Part shown: positions 58,601 to 64,000 of the stretch, in pieces | How positions within the stretch are numbered: position 1 is the first letter of the stretch | Layout of the letters: every line of letters starts with the position of its first letter | Assembly: GCA_001949185.1 (NCBI GenBank) | Contig: BDGG01000002.1 | Span: forward strand, 5,756,448 to 5,820,447 | Direction of reading: 5' to 3' | Source: Ramazzottius varieornatus | Lineage: Eukaryota > Tardigrada > Eutardigrada > Parachela > Ramazzottiidae | DNA: 64,000 nt | Notes under the pieces: model-generated | Database searches by the model: none | What the model was told of the DNA's origin: nothing | Seen by the model: only the letters and a program-made list of their open reading frames with translations | Position numbers and translations under genes: made by a program

Positions 58601-59967
58601 AGGTCGAGACGCAAATGTGGCAGAGCCCAATGACTTCGGCACCTCTCCTGCGCAAGAAGATCATCTTGCCTCTACCAGCTCCTCTTCCGCTACATGCTCC
58701 AGTCCTGCTGCTCACTGCCGAATGATACCATCGAGCCCAAAGTCGAGAAAGACCCCTTTCCCGCACGAGCTTCCTACTAATGGTGATACCCCGAAGAGCG
58801 ATCAGTCTGGTCCTTCTCGGAAACGATTGAGGACAGCATCAAGAAGTTCGGAGGACAACCATGCATCAGGTAGTTACGTACCGACACAGTCCAGTGATGA
58901 AACAGCAACATTTCCTCCTGTTCCGACAGTATCACGCACGAGCCAGCATTCATATCGCAACGGTAAGATGATTTCCCTTTCTTATTTCATTCGAAACTGT
59001 AGCGAAGATTTTGTTCCTGGTTGACAGGTCGGGTTATCAACAATATCACTTCCGAGTCAGAACTCGACGGAGTGTTCGCTTCCGAAGACTCGACAGATCT
59101 TCCGTCAAGCGACTATGATATTGACTCGGACAGTCCTCTGCATCGTCCCATGACTCGGGATTCCAAGCGTCGTCTTTCATCCAACCTTCACTCTGGTCGG
59201 CAGTGGATCGACTTCCGACCTGGCGATCTCGTCTGGGCTAAATTCGGCGATTCTCCTGCCTATCCTGGCTTCGTAAGTCAACGCTGCGCACGGCACACAT
59301 ACCAAACTTTGATGGCACTATTTACAGTTTAACAGACCTTTCGTCTTTGTTTCAGATATCAGACCCCAAAGCCGCCAAAGGTTTCTCAGTGAAAGACGGA
59401 ATTTTTACAATACCTGCCCCTCCGCCAGATGTGCTGAAAAAACGGAATGAGCTCAACGCTGATGCCAAGTGTTTGGTCTACTTTCTGGATGCTGCGCGCA
59501 CATGGTGAGTCGTAAATCTGTCAAAGTAGAAACTTGCTTAGTGAAACGGAAACTCGGCTAACAAACTCGACGGGACTGTTTTCCGTAGCGCACAGTTTCA
59601 GTGCAAATGGTCGAAAGCGTGCGCCACTTGAGAAAAAGGGTCCTGTTGAATCTGTTTTCCGTTCTTCCTAATGTTTCCTTTGTGCGATCTAAGGACAGAA
59701 GTAGAATGAGCGAAAGGCAGAACCCTCGTACTAGATAGAGTATTACCCTTGATTTGTCGTAGGGCGTGGGTCCCTCGTGATAAATTGGACTTCCTTCTGC
59801 TGGACGACGCCAAAGACAAGCTGAAACTAAACGAGTCAAAGAAAGTGAAAGACAAGAACGCTGTGCGGAAAGCCTTCGACTTCGCCAAGATCATTTCTAC
59901 CACTCCATCGGCAGCATCGAAGTTCCTTCATGTGAACGGATCCACCCCCGGCTTTGGTCAGGGATAG
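55631..59967 (+). CDS. BRPF1: Peregrin/BRPF, scaffold of MOZ/MORF acetyltransferase complex
   Basis: A chromatin reader that scaffolds KAT6/KAT7 histone acetyltransferase complexes. Fourteen exons give 998 aa: 55631-55758, 55840-56119, 56184-56300, 56387-56515, 56581-56875, 56937-57237, 57320-57470, 57574-57693, 57773-58093, 58160-58355, 58603-58962, 59028-59272, 59356-59504 and 59763-59967. Domains in order: a basic N-terminus with [12 protein letters not shown] (KAT-binding region), a helical EPL1-like stretch ([15 protein letters not shown]), PHD1 ([20 protein letters not shown]), zinc knuckle and PHD2 (about residues 219-400), a bromodomain (508-614, with NCLKYN and the acetyl-lysine-binding Asn), a Ser-rich linker, and a PWWP domain ([15 protein letters not shown], then [17 protein letters not shown]) to the end. 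The ATG at 55631 is the first usable one. The C2H2 finger seen N-terminal in vertebrate BRPF1 is not included and may lie upstream. Confidence 0.92.
59588..59633. repeat. Short inverted-repeat element, copy 4
   Basis: GCGCAC (about 59588-59593) and GTGCGCCACTTGAGA (59619-59633) in the last intron of BRPF. The right end is identical over 15 bases to those at 29754 and 38113. Confidence 0.5.
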
Positions 59968-61017
59968 AAGATCTCTGCTGATACATCGTACCTTTCTTCC
60001 TCCTTCTTACGTTGAACTGTTCTGGTTTTACCACATTATCTTACAGATCCTAGTTACCAGTCAGTACTACAACTGATATCTTCTCGTTTGACGGATGGTG
60101 ATCCACCCTATGCTTTTTGTGACCACCGGTAGGATTGCGTAATTCAACGTGGATTTTTGATTTTTCATAAGAATACGATGGACTTCCGTTTGAGCATAAT
60201 TGTACATAAAACAAACTCTTACACAGTACTCCCACTTTCGCTACCTAATTTTAGAAGAGATTATAGGCCATTCTTTCGGGAATATTCGACTGGGAGAACT
60301 TTCTTTTACAACAAACACCTGCATGCATGCGTTCCGTGGTGAGTAGGCGCTGTACTGTATGCAGGTTCATGAACTTGCCGTTTCACATGAGCGGTCTTTC
60401 GGTCAAGAGGATTGTTTCACACTGCGCCACCCCGACGACGCTGAGGTCATGCGTGGGTCCCTGTCGATAATAAAGGATTCGTCCACTGGTTTTGACTTCG
60501 ACTGCGGTTTGTTCTTTGTAGGTGCCAAAGAATGATATCTTCGACCGTTAAATCGTTTGCGGAGCTTTGTGTGATCGCTACATGGTTTCTTTGATTGGCG
60601 AAGATGTGCTGGCCCCGTGTATTTACATCTAAAGTGCAAGGTGAGCTCGCGGCTACGAATAGTAATGATCATTGGGCTGATGTTCACGCTTGAACGAGAA
60701 CTCGTCATTTATGTTTTCAGTCGAATTCTCCGCAGCTACGCCATGTCGCTCGTCTGAATCACACCCATGCTGTAAGTATAGCATGCAATTTGGAAAGCCT
60801 AGCTGACTGGTAATAGTTACCATCATTACGTACGGGGCTAGTTGTCGCTTGCATCCGTCGACGGTCTCGTCAGACTCGTCTCACTGATCCGTCCATCTTT
60901 AGCTTTACGAGCTACACAGGTCGGTAACTTTCAATTGCTGTCAGTTGAAGAAATAAAGTTTATTTTGGAGGCTTACCGTTGTTGGCATTGGACTAAATCT
61001 CGCTCGTGACCGCCAAA
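59968..61017. other. Spacer between BRPF and the calpain
   Basis: BRPF 3' UTR and calpain promoter. No supported exon; a 101-codon minus-strand frame (60708-60403) is unconvincing. Confidence 0.4.
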
Positions 61018-64000
61018 ATGCCAGCTGATTCCTCGTACGAAGAAATTCGAGAGGAACTGCTGCGATCACCGGGGCAATCGAACCTGTACGAAGACCCGGC
61101 TTTTCCTCCCATACAAACTTCCATCTTTTATCACCAAAAGAGTTCCATCAAGTTTTCCTGGAGACGCCCTAAGGCAAGTTAAAGATGTTCGAACTATTTT
61201 GCCTAATATCTTTGCGTTACATTCGCGCGTCTATCTTATAGGATATCGAAGGAACAGAGAACTCCGTGTTTCTGTTGGATAATTCATCTTTTGATTGTGT
61301 GCCGGGTTCTTTGGGTGATCGATGGCTGGTCAACTGTTTGGGAATACTGCACTCGTGCCGTGGGTTATTTTATCGCGTAGTTCCCGCCGACCAGAGCTTC
61401 AATGGGCCAGAATACTGTGGACTGTTCCGCTTCAGGTTCGTAGTAACTATCCGTGACGCTGATGGCGCAGTATGCTTCGGTGCTTTTCCGTCTTTTGAGC
61501 AATCTCAGAGCGTCTATCACGTAACTATTGTTGGCGATAATTACTAAAATATTTGTTTGAAGCAAAGGAAAACTGCAGTGAACGGCTAGTCTTATATGAA
61601 GGATTTTGATGTTAGTTTTCGTCATTGTAGGTTGTGGTGGTGCGGCGAATGGGTAAGTCCCTATCAAATTTATGAGAACCGAAGCTTCACTAACTATGGA
61701 TTTTCCGAATAGACGGAAGTTATAGTGGACGACCTGTTGCCGGTGGTCGACGGAAAATTAATATTCATCCAATCACAGCAAAGCAAACAATACTGGCCCG
61801 CTCTTCTCGAGAAAGCATATGCCAAGTTAGCATCATGGTCTTCAATTACTTGTCTGATCCCGTCTGGCACATATAATATTTTCGCTTTCTGAAACAGCCC
61901 CGTTGAAGTTTGAGGTAGAATTTTAGCATGATTTACGTTTGTTGCAGGCTTCACGGCTCATACGAAGCACTCAAGGTACGCCGCAAAACTTTTATATGGT
62001 TCGAACAGGAACAAAATTATGAAACCAATGGTCAAAATACTTCCGTAAATTTTTGCAGTATGGAAACCTCTTGGATGGCCTCGCGAACCTTACAGGAGGA
62101 TGTGCAGAGCAAATAGGTTTCAGTCCTGCTGCTCTAGAGCTTGTGTTCAACCGCATTTTGAATCGGACGTCGATAGTCACCGTCGTTGCGACTTCAGAAG
62201 ACGTAGGTGCTCCCTCATCAGGCTGTACAGTATTTTTGGCAGTTCCAATTTAATATCTTTCTTTTTCCAGAAATCACAGAATTTGACCCAGCTGAGAAAC
62301 GGAATTATAACCGGATGCAGCTACAGGGTGCTATCCGCGGAAGAGATACCCACGAAAACGGGAGAGCGGCAGAGGCTGCTCCATCTGCAGAGTCCCTACC
62401 AGACAACGGACTATGCATCAAGGACTGCTCTTGACCTGTACCCTCTTCAAGAAAAAGAGAGACTTGGTATTGGATTCTTGCCCGAAGGAGAGTTCTGGTT
62501 GGTTTCACGTCAAACTTGTTTATGAGACCTTTGGACAATAACCGTTGCTCCATACTCATGGTAATTGTATGCAGGATGCCGGAAGGGGAGTTCCTGTCCA
62601 CGTTTGACCACTTTGACTTGATCTACATGGACTCTGACACGAGTAGGTACCTTCCTGGTTCGTTGTTAGTCGAACATCAAGGTATACCTTATCATCTAAC
62701 GCGACACTGTCTGTATAGGTTTCGATGAATCAACTCTGCAAAGGAAGATCCCGTTTCATATGAGAGTCTGGGAGGTAAGATTTCGATCCAGCGATCGCGC
62801 TTTACCACAACCATATTTCATTGACAAAAATGGTTTCAAACAGGGAAGATGGCAGAAAGGAGTTACCGCCGGTGGTTGTCGGAATAACGTCGACACGTCT
62901 TTCCATATCAACCCGCAGTTTTTGCTCATTACGGCTGAAGACGACGAAGTAGTCATTTCGGTGCATCAACACCTATGTCTGTCACCAATCGTTATCGGTT
63001 TCAGTATTTACGTATGTAGTTCCTTTCATCTACAGTAGCTGGACGTCCACTCACATGGGTTCTTGGTCCACAGGTCAACTCCAACGCTCAGTTTCATCGT
63101 CTGGAAGCTGCTCACTTTAAAAAGCGCCACGCGACGTTGCACAGCTCGTACACGAATACGCAACAAGTGACTGCGCGATGTCGACTGACCAGTGGTCAAT
63201 ATGGTAACTACCTGAGTGCATTTGCCGTCTCCATACTCCGAATCTTAGAATCCATGTTTCTGTTTTTCATAGTGATCATTCCCACATCATTCGAAGCGGG
63301 CCAAGAGGCAGCCTTTACTTTGCGTGTCTATTCGTCCGTTCCCGTCAATCTGGGTATCCTAGATGACATCCCTGCCCAACTGAAGCCTGCTGTGCAGAGA
63401 GCAACAAACGAGGACGCGGCACACGCGAAAGTGTTCGAAGCCGCGTTTCTGCAGTTAGCTGATGAAAGGAAGACCATCAATGCCTTCGATTTGGTGGACC
63501 TGCTGGATGCCGTACTTCCAAACGGTGAGAAGCTCCCGAACTAGTCGATTTTACAGGAATATCACAATAGCCAAGTCAAGGTTCCGTGCGGCCAGTTAAC
63601 AGTGAGTCGTTGCACGGTTGTGGGCCGCGAACTTAACCTTTTTGATTGACTTTTCGCGCTCATGTTTTGTAGATTACGTGAAGAGCTGCGCAACACCCGA
63701 ATGCTGTCGTGAGGTCGTGTTAGCATTTAATGTGAGTACCGCACTAAATTTTGGTTTTGAGCTCCCACGTTTAATCTGGGATGACCTTAGCCTTTTGGAG
63801 GCGGAAGACTGACGTATCAGAGTTTTCGGGATTTCGTCTTCAATCTGCGGATTTGGCAGGTAAAATTTGCGCTCCATGTCTGTTTTGAACAGCTTGGCTT
63901 GCCCAAACATTCTGCAAACTTCGATGATCTTTTGTAGGGCACGTTCAAAGCTCACTGTTTGGGAGCTGTATTACCGGCGGAAAAGTTGAAACAAGCGCTG
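61018..64000 (+). CDS. Calpain-family protein lacking the catalytic triad (continues past right edge)
   Basis: Fifteen exons are visible, at least 573 aa: 61018-61173, 61242-61435, 61632-61653, 61713-61825, 61948-61975, 62059-62202, 62271-62497, 62575-62642, 62719-62774, 62844-63011, 63074-63203, 63273-63524, 63673-63731, 63821-63859 and 63938-64000+. The protease-core framework is plain ([45 protein letters not shown]), followed by the C2-like domain ([15 protein letters not shown]…NPQF) and the start of a penta-EF-hand domain. The catalytic Cys is Arg79 (GDRW for GDCW), the His is Cys235 (GCSYRV for GHAYSV) and the Asn is Ser260 (LQSPY for RNPWG). Spacing is 156 and 25 residues, as in active calpains. 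EF-hand loops also look stripped of acidic ligands ([15 protein letters not shown]). Intron 1 has a GC donor (AAG|GCAAGT), and exons 3 and 5 are microexons of 22 and 28 nt. Predicted to be a non-proteolytic calpain, comparable in principle to CAPN6. Confidence 0.9.

Noticed and set aside
1-64000. Bacterial-type systems such as CRISPR arrays, operons or riboswitches
   Set aside because: No regularly spaced identical repeats, and the pervasive GT-AG introns show this is eukaryotic nuclear DNA.

Overview
The window is nuclear DNA from a compact animal genome. Most genes are split by many short GT-AG introns, commonly 50-100 bp. The gene set is that of a bilaterian with a nervous system: synaptophysin, an ionotropic glutamate receptor, LanC-like, BRPF/peregrin, NELF-A, SKA1, MDM1, LAMTOR5, PSMA5, the mitochondrial SAM carrier and V-ATPase subunit e. 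A local family of secreted cysteine-rich proteins resembles an uncharacterised family I associate with arthropods and their relatives. A tardigrade or another small panarthropod is therefore my best guess. This is an inference from gene structure and family resemblance, not a proof.

Layout. 0-8 kb: 5' part of DDX39B/UAP56 (-), SAM carrier SLC25A26 (+), a very arginine-rich small protein (-), and cysteine-rich secreted protein copy 1 (-). 8-17.9 kb: about 10 kb in which I find no supportable gene. 17.9-23 kb: V-ATPase subunit e, an ionotropic-receptor-like glutamate receptor and LanC-like, all on the minus strand. 24-27 kb: SKA1 and a small lysine/arginine-rich protein (+). 28-37 kb: three more cysteine-rich secreted proteins (+, +, -). 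37.8-47.3 kb: synaptophysin (-), a hypothetical ORF (-), PSMA5 (+), NELF-A (-), a repeat-rich spacer with a small palindromic element, and LAMTOR5 (+). 47.4-55 kb: GMC oxidoreductase (-) and MDM1-like (-). 55.6-64 kb: BRPF (+) and a calpain (+) that runs off the right edge.

Most genes are unlinked housekeeping, chromatin or neuronal functions. The exceptions worth attention are four. (1) Four related cysteine-rich genes share a cysteine ladder, signal peptides and hydrophobic C-terminal tails; three of them are clustered at 28.5-37 kb. (2) Two tiny, extremely basic proteins have matching exon architecture (all introns phase 0, a short exon 2 and an exon 3 of exactly 84 nt); the Arg-rich one has no acidic residue in 109 aa and looks protamine-like. 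(3) The calpain has lost all three catalytic residues at the canonical spacing. (4) There are short palindromic elements, including an 81-bp one flanked by a perfect 8-bp direct repeat, and a dispersed intronic inverted-repeat motif.

Exon coordinates below were derived by hand from splice signals, reading phase and family similarity. Each multi-exon model given as complete keeps an open frame across every junction. The 5' ends of the glutamate receptor, BRPF and possibly MDM1 are uncertain.
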